Shown in pieces: positions 34,256-42,803 of a DNA stretch of 64,000 bases. How positions within the stretch are numbered: position 1 is the stretch's first letter; each line of letters begins with the position of its first letter. Origin of the DNA: Palsa-360 sp963719875. GTDB taxonomy: Bacteria > Acidobacteriota > Terriglobia > Acidiferrales > UBA7541. Under the pieces are notes generated by a model. The model had not been told where the DNA came from and made no database searches. It was given only the letters and a program-made list of their open reading frames with translations. Made by a program: the position numbers and the translations under genes. Location of the stretch: NCBI GenBank assembly GCA_963719875.1, contig CAVRDJ010000004.1:620001-684000 (forward strand), read 5' to 3'.

Positions 34256-35596
34256 ATGAAGGAGGCGCCAGAACCAAGCGGAGGCCCTTCGCTCGACTAT
34301 ATGTCCACCATTCCCAAAGACGCATCAGCTGCAAAAATAGAAACGCCAACCGGAGACATTTCAGGCGTGAGAGCGCCCGGTCCTCCCTCCCACTGGCAGC
34401 TCGGTTTCTGGAGTCTGATCGTCACGCAATTTCAGGGCGCGTTCAACGATAACGGGCTAAAGTTTCTCGTCTTTTACTTGATCGTCGAACGCAATTTTCC
34501 AACGCCTGTGCGCGATCGCTTCATTCTGCTGGTGGGCGCCCTGTTCGCTATTCCCTTCATTTTGTTTTCGCTGGCGGGCGGATATTTTGCCGACCGCTAC
34601 AGCAAGCGCACCGTCACGATTGGCACGAAAATTTTCGAGATTGGCGTAGGACTTTTTGCTATAGCCGCGCTCGCCGCCGGGAATCTGACGATGGAGGCCG
34701 CCGCCGTTTTTCTGATCAGCACGCAGGGGGCGTTGTTCGGACCGTCGAAATATGGGCTGCTGCCCGAACTTCTGCCGGAAAACAAGCTCTCGTGGGGAAA
34801 CGGCGTCATTGAACTCGGCACTTTTCTCGCGTCCATTACCGCGGTGATGTTCGCGGGATTCCTGGCCGACGCGTTTCGAGGCCGTCATATTTGGTCCGGC
34901 GTCATTTTTCTTGGGCTCACGATGTTCGGGTTGTTCACCAGCCTGGGCATTTCGCGCGTGCCTGCCGCCGATCCTGCCCGGAGATTTCGAGCCAATCCGT
35001 TCGCCGACCTTGGCGGTCAACTTCGCATCATCGCGGGGGATCGCGTTCTTGGCTGGGCCGTGGTGGGCAATACGTATCTGTGGTTTCTGGCCGCGCTGTT
35101 GCAATTCGTGATCGTCGTGTACGGCCACGATGTGCTGCGTGTGCCCGAATGGCAAATTAGCCGCCTGCAAGCCGCCGTAGGAATCGGCATCGGAGTGGGA
35201 AGCCTCGCCGCGGGTTACCTATCGCGCGGCAAGATCGAATCGCGCCTGGTTCCTCTGGGCGGGATCGGAATGACTGTGTTCGGATTTCTGGTTTCGCGGC
35301 ACGGCCTCGGCATCTGGCCGGTGCGGCTGGATCTTTGTTTCCTCGGATTTTTCGGCGGCTTCTACGCTGTTCCTCTCAACGCGCTCATCCAGCATCGGCC
35401 AAAACGGGAGGAGAAGGGCGGCGTCATCGCTGCCGCGAATCTGCTCTCTTTCGTCGGCGTGTTCCTCGCCGCGGGCCTTTATTTTGCGCTTTCCTCGGTG
35501 GCCCATTTAAATCCCGGCAACATTTTTCTCGCCGGGGCCATCATGACTCTCGCCGCCACGTTTTATGCGTTCTTCCTGCTGCCCGATTCCCAATGA
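34256..35596 (+). CDS. LplT-like MFS transporter (lysophospholipid type)
   Basis: A 446-residue carrier with 12 predicted membrane segments. The first helix region TQFQGAFNDNGLKFLVFYL is the hallmark of LplT and the MFS half of Aas-type proteins, which flip lysophospholipids inward for re-acylation. FGPSKYGLLPELLPENKLSWGNG also fits. No acyltransferase is fused or adjacent. Two starts are possible, ATG 34256 or ATG 34301; neither has a strong ribosome site, and the conserved part begins after both. It lies next to the Mla-type lipid transport genes, which are on the opposite strand. Confidence 0.87.
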   Translation: MKEAPEPSGGPSLDYMSTIPKDASAAKIETPTGDISGVRAPGPPSHWQLGFWSLIVTQFQGAFNDNGLKFLVFYLIVERNFPTPVRDRFILLVGALFAIPFILFSLAGGYFADRYSKRTVTIGTKIFEIGVGLFAIAALAAGNLTMEAAAVFLISTQGALFGPSKYGLLPELLPENKLSWGNGVIELGTFLASITAVMFAGFLADAFRGRHIWSGVIFLGLTMFGLFTSLGISRVPAADPARRFRANPFADLGGQLRIIAGDRVLGWAVVGNTYLWFLAALLQFVIVVYGHDVLRVPEWQISRLQAAVGIGIGVGSLAAGYLSRGKIESRLVPLGGIGMTVFGFLVSRHGLGIWPVRLDLCFLGFFGGFYAVPLNALIQHRPKREEKGGVIAAANLLSFVGVFLAAGLYFALSSVAHLNPGNIFLAGAIMTLAATFYAFFLLPDSQ

Positions 35597-35710
35597 TGTC
35601 TCGCGCTTCGGATACCGGCGAGATCGCTACTCGTGACGATGGTTTGCCACGCCGCAGAAAATTCCCGGGTCTGAAGAGTATGTGTGAAAACTCAAAATTG
35701 GCACGTCTTT

Positions 35711-35775
35711 GTAGCGCCCGCCTTCAGGCGGGCACTTTGGAATCAAGCAGATGCCCGCCTGAAGGCGGGCGCTAC
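35711..35775. repeat. GTAG hairpin repeat pair
   Basis: The arms GTAGCGCCCGCCTTCAGGCG and its inverted copy ending GGCGCTAC have the mini-stem CCGCCT-TC-AGGCGG. The spacer is about 15 bases. Confidence 0.85.
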
Positions 35776-35782
35776 ATGAACC

Positions 35783-35868
35783 AAAACCGAGACTCTGAAG
35801 GCCCGGGCTACAGCGCTGCCTTGGCGAATGAAAATTGTTGTAGCCCGCCTCTTCAGAGGCGGGGGTTT
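35783..35868. repeat. GTAG hairpin repeats, head-to-head pair
   Basis: A minus-strand copy (GTAGCCCGGGCCTTCAGAG, head at 35807-35811) and a plus-strand copy (GTAGCCCGCCTCTTCAGAGG from 35840) face away from each other. The plus copy has stem CCGCCTCT-TC-AGAGGCGG. Orientation differs from the other pairs, where heads are on the outside. Confidence 0.75.
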
Positions 35869-35891
35869 CTTCCAGTCGTGAGAAATCCGAT

Positions 35892-36977
35892 CTAAAAGAC
35901 GGAGAATTTTACGTGCAGGAATTTCTTCGGGTCCTTGCGGAAATCTCCCACCAGCAGCCGCATGTCTCCGGCAAGTCCCGTGAAGTTGTCGTAAAATTTC
36001 GGGTCGTCAAAAAATTTCCCGAGAGTGGCCTCGTTGGAATTGAGCTTTGCCGTGGCGGTGGCCAGATTTTCGCCCGCTTGCTTATACTGCGCGAACAATG
36101 AATCATCCGTTGCGAGTTTTCCAAGCGTGCCTTTGCCGCCCCGCACATCCGCAAAAAACGCGTTGCTGTTGTCGATCAGTTTTTTCGCGCTTTCGTGCAT
36201 CTCCGTATCGTAGACGAGCTTGCCGAGCGTGCCCTGCTGGTTCTGGACGGCCTCGAGTACGCTGTCGACGCGTCCCGCGACGGAATCCACGCGATTGTAC
36301 ATTTCGTCGTCAGTGATGAGTTTTCCCAGCGTTCCCTTCCCCGCTTGGAGGTTGGCTATCATGCGATCGACGTTATCGAGGGAATTATTGAGGTGATTGT
36401 ACGCGGTCTCGTCCACCATGAACTTGCCGAGAGAGCCGCGGCCGTTCCGCACATCCGTCAGCACGGCGCTGGCTTGTTTCGTGATGGAGCTGAGGTTATC
36501 CATCAGATCGGCGCTGCGCTCGACAACTTCTTTCAGGGCTTTTTCTTCCCGGCCGGGTATCTCGTCATCGTTCTTCAGGATGCGCCCGACATATCCGCGG
36601 TCAATGTCCACATACCGGTTGCCGAGCAGTCCCTCGGTAATGAGCCCCGCGGACGAGTCCGAGCGGATGTATGTTTCAAACTTTTGCTGGACACGCAAAT
36701 CAACTTCAATGTTCCGGTCCTTCGATGCCGGCTCGCCCGTCTTCGGGACGGCAATCTCAATCTTTTCCACGTTGCCGACCTCGACGCCGTCCACGCGGAC
36801 GGGCGCGCCGAGGGTCAGCCCATCCACCTCGGGCAGGAACGCACGCAGGCGGTATTTTGGTCCGAACCCGCTGCCGCCGGTCACATAGAAAATAACCACG
36901 GCCAGCAAAACGGCTCCAGCCAGGACAAACAATCCCACTCGGAGCTCGGTCCACGTCAATTGCTTGTGTTGCGCCAT
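35892..36977 (-). CDS. mlaD: MlaD-like MCE domain lipid-transport protein with repeats
   Basis: A 361-residue membrane-anchored MCE protein. One membrane segment is at about 13-33 and the MCE domain at about 40-120 (YRLRAFLPEVDGLTLGAPVRVDGVEVGNVEKI). The C-terminal half holds five versions of a GKGTLGKLxxD unit (GRGSLGKFMVD, GKGTLGKLITD, QQGTLGKLVYD, GKGTLGKLATD, NEATLGKFFDD), spaced about 35-45 residues apart within helical sequence. The start ATG at 36977 has GGAGGA upstream. It forms a lipid transporter with the ATPase and permease just upstream, probably maintaining outer-membrane asymmetry. Confidence 0.92.
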   Translation of the reverse strand: MAQHKQLTWTELRVGLFVLAGAVLLAVVIFYVTGGSGFGPKYRLRAFLPEVDGLTLGAPVRVDGVEVGNVEKIEIAVPKTGEPASKDRNIEVDLRVQQKFETYIRSDSSAGLITEGLLGNRYVDIDRGYVGRILKNDDEIPGREEKALKEVVERSADLMDNLSSITKQASAVLTDVRNGRGSLGKFMVDETAYNHLNNSLDNVDRMIANLQAGKGTLGKLITDDEMYNRVDSVAGRVDSVLEAVQNQQGTLGKLVYDTEMHESAKKLIDNSNAFFADVRGGKGTLGKLATDDSLFAQYKQAGENLATATAKLNSNEATLGKFFDDPKFYDNFTGLAGDMRLLVGDFRKDPKKFLHVKFSVF

Positions 36978-37019
36978 CGGTGGTCCTCCTCAACGAAATC
37001 CAGTACAGCGTCCTCCAAG

Positions 37020-37838
37020 TTACAACAAAAAGCGCCGTAAATACGCGTCGCGGGTATCCGCAAGTTCCGGCGGACTCCCCTCGAAATAGACTTTCCCCTC
37101 ACGAAGCACGACGAAATTCGTCTCCGCCCCGGAGGGCCGCGTGGCTCCGTTGTGCGCGACGGGAACGACCCGGCCGGACTGGCCGTCAAACCGGTAACTC
37201 GCCAGGCCGAAGGCATCCTGCAAGCGATGTGTGGCCAGCAGGGACGTGACCCCTTGCGTGTCGCGCAGGCGCAGTATCAGCGTGATGATCGTTTGCGCAG
37301 TCACCGGATCGAGGCCTGCAGTGGGAGAATCGTAGAGAACCACAAGAGGCCGCGTCACGAGAGCGCGTGCGATGGAGACGCGTCGCCGCATGCCGCCCGA
37401 AAGTTCGGAAGGCAATTTCTCCAGGGTGTCTTCCATTTCCACGAATCGCAGGGATTCTCGGACCCGCGGCTCGATCTCTTCCTCGTCCACGTGTTCTTCA
37501 CGCAGGGAGTACGCCACGTTTTCGGCGACCGTAAGAGAGTCAAACAGCGCGCCCTCCTGAAACACGAATCCGATGTTTCTTCGGAACGCGAGCAAATCTT
37601 TTTCCGGCATGTGCCCCAGGTGGTGGCCCAGCACTTGCACCGTTCCCGAATCCGGCTGAATCAAGCCCGCGGCCAATTTCAGGATGAGCGTTTTCCCGGA
37701 TCCGCTTTCTCCGACTAAAATTTTAGTTTCACGAGGGGCGACGGTAAACGAAAGGCCATCCAGCACATTGCCTTTGTCGAAACCAATGCTGACATTTTCC
37801 AGGGAGAGAACAGGTTCGCTGGCTACATTCGCGCTCAT
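37020..37838 (-). CDS. mlaF: MlaF-like ABC transporter ATPase with catalytic Glu replaced by Ser
   Basis: A 272-residue ABC ATPase of the Mla/Mkl lipid-transport class. Walker A is GESGSGKT (43-50) and the signature is LSGGMRRRVSIARAL. The Walker B region reads VVLYDSPTAGLDP, so the catalytic glutamate expected after D170 is serine 171 (codon TCT at 37326-37328). That suggests slow or partner-assisted hydrolysis, or an alternative catalytic base. The ATG at 37838 starts the conserved sequence, though no strong ribosome site is visible. It sits between the MlaE-like permease and the MlaD-like protein. Confidence 0.92.
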   Translation of the reverse strand: MSANVASEPVLSLENVSIGFDKGNVLDGLSFTVAPRETKILVGESGSGKTLILKLAAGLIQPDSGTVQVLGHHLGHMPEKDLLAFRRNIGFVFQEGALFDSLTVAENVAYSLREEHVDEEEIEPRVRESLRFVEMEDTLEKLPSELSGGMRRRVSIARALVTRPLVVLYDSPTAGLDPVTAQTIITLILRLRDTQGVTSLLATHRLQDAFGLASYRFDGQSGRVVPVAHNGATRPSGAETNFVVLREGKVYFEGSPPELADTRDAYLRRFLL

Positions 37839-37938
37839 TCTGAAATGATGAGTCCACGCCGGCTTGGAACCGGCGGCACATTCATCCCAGTGATTATAGA
37901 TGGAAACGTCCGCCGTGCGGCGACGATTGCAATTATGG

Positions 37939-38766
37939 CTAGAAGATGTGGCCGGCAAGGTACAGCATCAACTTCGTCAGGAAGAAGTTGGAGACCAGAA
38001 TGACCACCGAAGCGGTGACCACCGCTTGCGTGGTTGCCCGCCCCACTCCTTGCGTTCCGCCCTTCACCTTCAATCCTTGATAGCATCCCACCGTCGCGAT
38101 GATAAAGCCGAAGACGAGCGGTTTGGTAAGCCCCTGCATCAGATCGGAAAACTCCAACGTGTCAATCGCCCGCGTCCAGAAGGTGACCGCACCCAATCGA
38201 AGCGTGAAAAACGAGACCAGGTATCCGCCGATCAGTCCCATGAAATCCGCCATCGCGGTGAGAAGGGGCAGCATCAGCACGGTCGCCACCATGCGCGGCG
38301 TCACCAGCTTGCGGACCGGATCGGTGCCCATCGCGCGCATGGCGTCCACTTGCTCGGTCACAATCATCGATCCCAATTCGGAGGCCATCCCCGAAGCGTT
38401 GCGCCCCGCCACCAGCAATCCGGTAATCGACGGTCCCAATTCGCGGACCAGCGCGAGCGACACCACGTCCGCCGTGAGCGCCGTCTGTCCGAACCTTTCG
38501 AATTGCGCGGCGGTTTGCAGAACCATAACCGCGCCAATGAAAAAGCCGGTCAACAGGACGATCGGCAGCGATCCCACGCCGATGATGTCCATCTGTTCCA
38601 AAATATCGGAACCGTAGTAGGGAGGGGCGAGCAGATTCGTAATCGACCGGGCCGACAGCAGCGCGTATTCCTGAACGTGCAGGACCCAGCGCTTCGCTCC
38701 TTCCGAAAGAGCCCCTGTCACCGTAGGAGTATTGGGCTCAAGGAATTTGGGGTCGGTGGTCGCCAT
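37939..38766 (-). CDS. mlaE: MlaE-like ABC transporter permease
   Basis: A 275-residue permease with about five to six membrane segments. The conserved cores RELGPSITGLLVAGRNASGMASELGSM (as separated motifs LGPSITGLLVAGR and ASELGSM) and RMVATVLMLPLLTAMAD match the MlaE/YrbE family. It is the membrane part of an MCE lipid transporter with the ATPase and MlaD-like protein downstream. A gap of 100 bases separates it from the ATPase gene. It heads the minus-strand mla group; its upstream region contains the GTAG repeat at 38892-38962. Confidence 0.93.
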   Translation of the reverse strand: MATTDPKFLEPNTPTVTGALSEGAKRWVLHVQEYALLSARSITNLLAPPYYGSDILEQMDIIGVGSLPIVLLTGFFIGAVMVLQTAAQFERFGQTALTADVVSLALVRELGPSITGLLVAGRNASGMASELGSMIVTEQVDAMRAMGTDPVRKLVTPRMVATVLMLPLLTAMADFMGLIGGYLVSFFTLRLGAVTFWTRAIDTLEFSDLMQGLTKPLVFGFIIATVGCYQGLKVKGGTQGVGRATTQAVVTASVVILVSNFFLTKLMLYLAGHIF

Positions 38767-38891
38767 CGGTCGCAGTCAGGTGTCCCTCGAGCGCGGGTGA
38801 ATTCCGGAACAGCGTACTGGTCGGGGCTGGGGACGTCAAGCTTCGTCAGTGTATCGTTGGGTACCATTTGCTTTAGTAGCGCGTTTCTTTA

Positions 38892-38962
38892 GTAGCGCGG
38901 GCTTCAGCCTGCGGGGTTTGGTCTTTGCAAGAGCAAACCCCGCAAGCTGAAGCTCGCGCCAC
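38892..38962. repeat. GTAG hairpin repeat pair with head duplication
   Basis: The plus-strand arm is GTAGCGCGGGCTTCAGCC from 38892; the right arm, inverted, begins GTGGCGCGAGCTTCAGC. A second GTAGCGCG head lies 16 bases earlier at 38877, giving the short tandem CTTTAGTAGCGCG twice (38871-38883 and 38887-38899). Confidence 0.8.
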
Positions 38963-38978
38963 TGGGACCTTTCATTGC

Positions 38979-39007
38979 TTTACGCGCCGTGCCGGGTCCG
39001 ATAGAAT
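38979..39007 (+). promoter_or_regulatory. Promoter candidate for aroC
   Basis: TTTACG at 38979-38984, a 17-base spacer and TAGAAT at 39002-39007. Transcription would start within about 8 bases of the aroC ATG at 39020, so the message may have almost no leader. No ribosome site is visible, which fits. Confidence 0.4.
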
Positions 39008-39019
39008 GTCGAACCTTCC

Positions 39020-40192
39020 ATGTTTCGCTTTGTCACTGCGGGGGAATCGCACGGTCAGGCGCTGATTGCATGGATCAGCGGCGTGCCCTTGGGTGTGCCC
39101 ATTGACTTCGAATTCGTGCAGCGAGAACTGCATCGGCGGCAACTGGGCTACGGCCGCGGTGGGCGCCAGAAAATCGAAAAGGATCGCGTCGAATTTCTGG
39201 CCGGCGTACGCCATGGGCAAACCATCGGTGCGCCCATCGCCCTGCGCATCGAGAATCGCGACTGGGCTAACTGGGAAAAGGCGCTCCCGGTTGAAAAGCT
39301 GCCGGACTCCGAGAGCGCCGAGCGCCGGTTGACCGCGCCTCGCCCGGGCCACGCAGACCTGGCCGGCTCCATGAAATTCAACCTCCATGATGCGAGGTAT
39401 ATCCTGGAGCGTGCGTCGGCGCGGGAGACTGCCGCGCGTGTGGCAGCGGGCACGATAGCCAAATTGCTGCTCCGCCAGTTTGATTGCGAAGTGCTGAGCC
39501 ATGTGATCGCCGTTGGCAAGGCGCGTCTATCGCGTGCCGCCGCCTGGAGCGAGATTCAGGCCATCTGCGAAAATCTGGATTCGCCTTTGCGCTGCGTTGA
39601 CGCCGAGGCGGAAGACCGAATGAAAGGTGAAGTGGACGTGGTCCATCGCGCCGGAAACACGGTCGGAGGCATTTTTGAAGTTGTGGCGCACAATGTTGTC
39701 ACTGGTCTCGGCTCCCACGCGCAGTGGGACGAAAAACTCGATGCGCGGCTGGCGCAGGCCGTGATGTCGATCCAGGCAGTGAAGGGAGTGGAGATCGGCG
39801 CGGGAATCGCGGCGGCGACTTCCTATGGATCCGAAGTCATGGACGAGATCGGATACAACCCCAGTGCCAAACAGTTTACGCGCCCAACCAACCGCGCGGG
39901 CGGACTCGAAGGCGGCATCACCAACGGCCAAGACGTCGTCGTGCGCGGATACTTGAAGCCCATTTCCACGTTGCGGTCCCCGCTCAGCACAGTGGACATG
40001 GTGACGAAGCAGCCCATTTCGGCCGCGTACGAGCGCTCAGACGTGTGCGTGGTTCCGGCTGGCGGGATTGCCGGCGAAGCAATGGTTGCGATCGTGCTCG
40101 CGCAAGCGATGATACAGAAATTCGGCGGCGACTCGCTCGGCGAAATGCGCCGCAATTTCGACGGGTACTTGCGGCAACTAAAGGAGTTTTGA
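39020..40192 (+). CDS. aroC: Chorismate synthase
   Basis: AroC carries out the last step of the shikimate pathway, turning 5-enolpyruvylshikimate-3-phosphate into chorismate with reduced FMN. The 390-residue protein has the family signatures FRFVTAGESHGQALIAWISG at the N-terminus, RRQLGYGRGGRQKIE, LTAPRPGHADLAGSMKF, RASARETAARVAAG and the C-terminal NRAGGLEGGITNGQDV. Length is normal (about 360-400). The ATG at 39020 matches the family start. A near-leaderless promoter lies upstream. The stop is followed by an inverted repeat at 40195-40356. Confidence 0.97.
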   Translation: MFRFVTAGESHGQALIAWISGVPLGVPIDFEFVQRELHRRQLGYGRGGRQKIEKDRVEFLAGVRHGQTIGAPIALRIENRDWANWEKALPVEKLPDSESAERRLTAPRPGHADLAGSMKFNLHDARYILERASARETAARVAAGTIAKLLLRQFDCEVLSHVIAVGKARLSRAAAWSEIQAICENLDSPLRCVDAEAEDRMKGEVDVVHRAGNTVGGIFEVVAHNVVTGLGSHAQWDEKLDARLAQAVMSIQAVKGVEIGAGIAAATSYGSEVMDEIGYNPSAKQFTRPTNRAGGLEGGITNGQDVVVRGYLKPISTLRSPLSTVDMVTKQPISAAYERSDVCVVPAGGIAGEAMVAIVLAQAMIQKFGGDSLGEMRRNFDGYLRQLKEF

Positions 40193-40194
40193 AA

Positions 40195-40356
40195 CCACAG
40201 ATAAACACAGATGAACACTGATCAAAAAATGAATTATTCATCGATCGCAATCGGAAATGGGCAGATAGAACTAATTCTCACCGCCGCCCGACAAGAGGGC
40301 TCTGTTTTCAAGAACGGTGCCAGTCTTTATCAGTGTTTATCTGTGTTCATCTGTGG
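40195..40356. repeat. Inverted repeat of ACACAGAT-type units
   Basis: The left arm CCACAGATAAACACAGATGA (40195-40214) continues to AACACTGAT; the right arm (40329-40356) is its inverted, slightly shuffled copy. The arms enclose 106 bases. Units of this sort are scattered through many soil-bacterial genomes. It fills the gap between aroC and def. Confidence 0.75.
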
Positions 40357-40374
40357 ATTCAAAGAATCGAGTGA

Positions 40375-40893
40375 ATGGCTGAGATGATCTATCCGATTAC
40401 AAAATACGGCGCGGCCGTACTGGAATCGCCGACGAAGCCCGTGGACAAATTCGACGACGACCTCGCCAAGCTTTGCGAGGACATGTTTGAATCGATGTAT
40501 GTGGCCCAGGGAGTGGGCCTGGCCGCAACGCAAATCGGGCTATCGATGCGGCTCGCCGTGGTTGACGTGAGCGTTGGGAAGAATCCGGAGGCGAAGCTGG
40601 TGCTTGCGAATCCGGAGATCATCCATGTGGAAGGCGACCAGCGCGAAGAGGAAGGGTGCCTGTCGGTGCCCGGATTCCGTGGAAATGTGCTGCGCCCGGC
40701 GTACGTGACCGTGCGCGCGCAAAATTTGAAGGGAGAAGTCTTTGAAATGCGCGGCGAGGGGCTGCTCGCCCGCGCCTTTAGCCATGAGATCGACCATCTC
40801 GACGGCATCCTTTTTCTTCAGCACCTCAGCATGCTCAAGAGAGACTTGATCAAACGCCGGATCCGCAAATTGCGGAAGACCGGCGAGTGGTAG
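40375..40893 (+). CDS. def: Peptide deformylase
   Basis: Def removes the formyl group from the N-terminal methionine of nascent proteins. All three metal-site motifs are present in this 172-residue protein: GVGLAATQIG near 45, EEGCLSVPG near 88 and HEIDHLDG near 134. The ATG at 40375 is used; ATG 40384 (MIYPITKYG) is a close alternative. It is followed after 15 bases by fmt, the enzyme that adds the formyl group, as in many bacteria. Confidence 0.96.
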   Translation: MAEMIYPITKYGAAVLESPTKPVDKFDDDLAKLCEDMFESMYVAQGVGLAATQIGLSMRLAVVDVSVGKNPEAKLVLANPEIIHVEGDQREEEGCLSVPGFRGNVLRPAYVTVRAQNLKGEVFEMRGEGLLARAFSHEIDHLDGILFLQHLSMLKRDLIKRRIRKLRKTGEW

Positions 40894-40908
40894 TTTCCTC
40901 TCACCGCG

Positions 40909-41856
40909 ATGGCTGCCCTGCGCATCGTTTTTTGTGGCACGCCGGAATTTGCAGTTCCCTCCCTCCGGCGGCTTGCGGAGCGTCCGGAATTTTCGATCGA
41001 AGCCGTCATCACGCAACCGGACCGGCCGCGCGGCCGCGGCCAGCATGTCAGCAGCTCACCCGTAAAAGAGGCAGCCCTCGAAATCGGATTGCATGTCTAT
41101 CAACCCGAAACGATCAAGTCTGAATCCTCGCAAGAATTTTTGAAACGCGTCGCGCCCGATGCGGTCGTGATTATTGCGTACGGCCAGATCGTCCCTGCCC
41201 GGCTCTTGACGATTCCACGCCTCGGGTGGCTGAATTTGCACGCATCTTTATTGCCCCGTTATCGAGGCGCCGCACCGATCCACTGGGCCATTGCGAATGG
41301 CGAAACCATCACCGGGCTCACAGCCATGCAAATCGATGCGGGTATGGATACCGGACCAACGCTTTTGCGAAGCGAGGTTGAGATCGGACCGGACGAAACT
41401 GCGCCGGAGCTTGCCGCCCGCATGAGCGCCATCGGCTCGGAACTGATCGCCGAGTCGCTTCTGCGATTCGATCGCGGCGAAATTTCAACTGCCCCGCAGG
41501 AAGAGAAAAACGCCTCCTATGCGCCGATACTAAAAAAGGAAGATGGGCGAATTGATTGGGGACGAACCGCACAACAAATTTACAACCGCATGCGAGGCTT
41601 CACGCCCTGGCCGGGCTCGTACAGCACATTTCGAGGGCAAACCTGTCATCTCTGGGGCCGCCCCGAAATGCGCGGCACGGCAGAGGCACACATCACGCCG
41701 GGAGAGATTTTTTCTTCCGCAAAGGAAGTTTATATTGTGTGCGGCGAAGGGACGTGCCTGCGCCTGGATTCCATACAAATCGAAGGGCGCAAAAAAATCT
41801 CCGCGCGCGAATTTGCGAACGGCGCGCGCATTGGTCTTGCCGAACGGTTTGAATAG
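40909..41856 (+). CDS. fmt: Methionyl-tRNA formyltransferase
   Basis: Fmt formylates the initiator methionyl-tRNA using 10-formyltetrahydrofolate. The 315-residue protein shows FCGTPEFAVPSLRRL, QPDRPRGRGQ, the folate and catalytic segment NLHASLLPRYRGAAPIHWAI, MDTGP and the C-terminal domain with RMRGFTPWPGSY. Length is standard. The start at 40909 lies 15 bases after def, so the two are cotranscribed. The downstream gap to the GlcG-like gene holds an imperfect inverted repeat (41870-41963). Confidence 0.96.
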   Translation: MAALRIVFCGTPEFAVPSLRRLAERPEFSIEAVITQPDRPRGRGQHVSSSPVKEAALEIGLHVYQPETIKSESSQEFLKRVAPDAVVIIAYGQIVPARLLTIPRLGWLNLHASLLPRYRGAAPIHWAIANGETITGLTAMQIDAGMDTGPTLLRSEVEIGPDETAPELAARMSAIGSELIAESLLRFDRGEISTAPQEEKNASYAPILKKEDGRIDWGRTAQQIYNRMRGFTPWPGSYSTFRGQTCHLWGRPEMRGTAEAHITPGEIFSSAKEVYIVCGEGTCLRLDSIQIEGRKKISAREFANGARIGLAERFE

Positions 41857-42093
41857 AATTGAATTTGCAAGTTGCCGATGATCTCGTTTCCCGGGAGGAA
41901 TCCGGTTCCGAGAGGAAGAGGGGACCCTTTACGGGCACCACCCCCTTTGTTATCGGCAAAACTCAACTGAATCCAAGAAATGCCGCTTCCCCTTCGGTTT
42001 GCGTGGCGGCCCTGCTATGCTTCGGCCGGTCGCAACCGCGCCACGCGCTTGCGCCGATGGAATGCTGCACACACCAAAGCAACGGAGGTTCAC

Positions 42094-42576
42094 ATGTCGT
42101 TTCGATTTCCTACCGCAGTCACGTTTGCCCTGCTCCTTATTTCTGCTTCCCCTGGAAGGACCCAGGTGTTGATGGAGCGCGACGTTTCGCTTCGCATGGC
42201 CTTGACCATAGCTGAAACGGCGCTCGAACAATGCGGCTCCAAAACATCGGTTGCTGTCGTCGATCGCGCCGGCCGGCTCCGTGTTTTCCTCCAGGGCGAT
42301 GGGGCTTCACCGCACAATCTCGAACTGGCCCGCCGCAAAGCTTATACGGCTCTGACCTTCAAACGAACGTCGGCCGAGTGGGCGACGCGCACCGAAACAA
42401 CACTTTCCGGGCAGCGAATGCTTGCCGACGTCATTCCGCTCGCCGGCGGCGTTCCGATCAAAGTCGGCGAGGACACCATCGGTGGCGTCGGCCTGAGCGG
42501 AGCCCCGATGGGAGGGGCGCAGGAGGAGGCTTGTGGCAAGGCCGGCATCGCCAAAGTAGCGGATCAACTTCGGTGA
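42094..42576 (+). CDS. Exported GlcG/HbpS-family (DUF336) protein
   Basis: A 160-residue protein with an N-terminal signal peptide (MSFRFPTAVTFALLLISASPG) and a GlcG/HbpS-like domain: ALTIAETALEQCGSKTSVAV, AYTALTFKRTSAEW, GGVPIKVGEDTIGGVGLSGA. Relatives bind haem or are found near glycolate genes; the function is unclear. The ATG at 42094 has GGAGG upstream (42084-42088), and the longer frame was rejected. It interrupts the otherwise common fmt-rsmB order, which suggests a later insertion. Confidence 0.85.
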   Translation: MSFRFPTAVTFALLLISASPGRTQVLMERDVSLRMALTIAETALEQCGSKTSVAVVDRAGRLRVFLQGDGASPHNLELARRKAYTALTFKRTSAEWATRTETTLSGQRMLADVIPLAGGVPIKVGEDTIGGVGLSGAPMGGAQEEACGKAGIAKVADQLR

Positions 42577-42803
42577 GGCTGGCGGCAATGTGCGTGGCCG
42601 CTTAGGATTTTGATTTGTAATCTGCCCGATAGCTCCCGAGCAGTGGGCCACTCGGAGGTATTCCATCGGCGCCCCACAATCTGGCCGTGCGGATTTCTCA
42701 ATTGCTCGAGTGTGCCCGAGAAGTGGGCTTTTCGGAAATTGACGTACTACCTTAACGGATCGTCATTTCCCTTCCTTGGCATTGTGTGATTCCATGTTTG
42801 CTT

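Larger units (their letters stand above)
35597..35891. other. Convergent intergenic region made mostly of hairpin repeats
   Basis: This gap lies between the LplT-like gene and the converging mlaD gene. It contains three to four GTAG-type hairpins (35711-35775 and 35783-35868). No gene is seen; the open frames across it are read through repeats. Confidence 0.7.
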
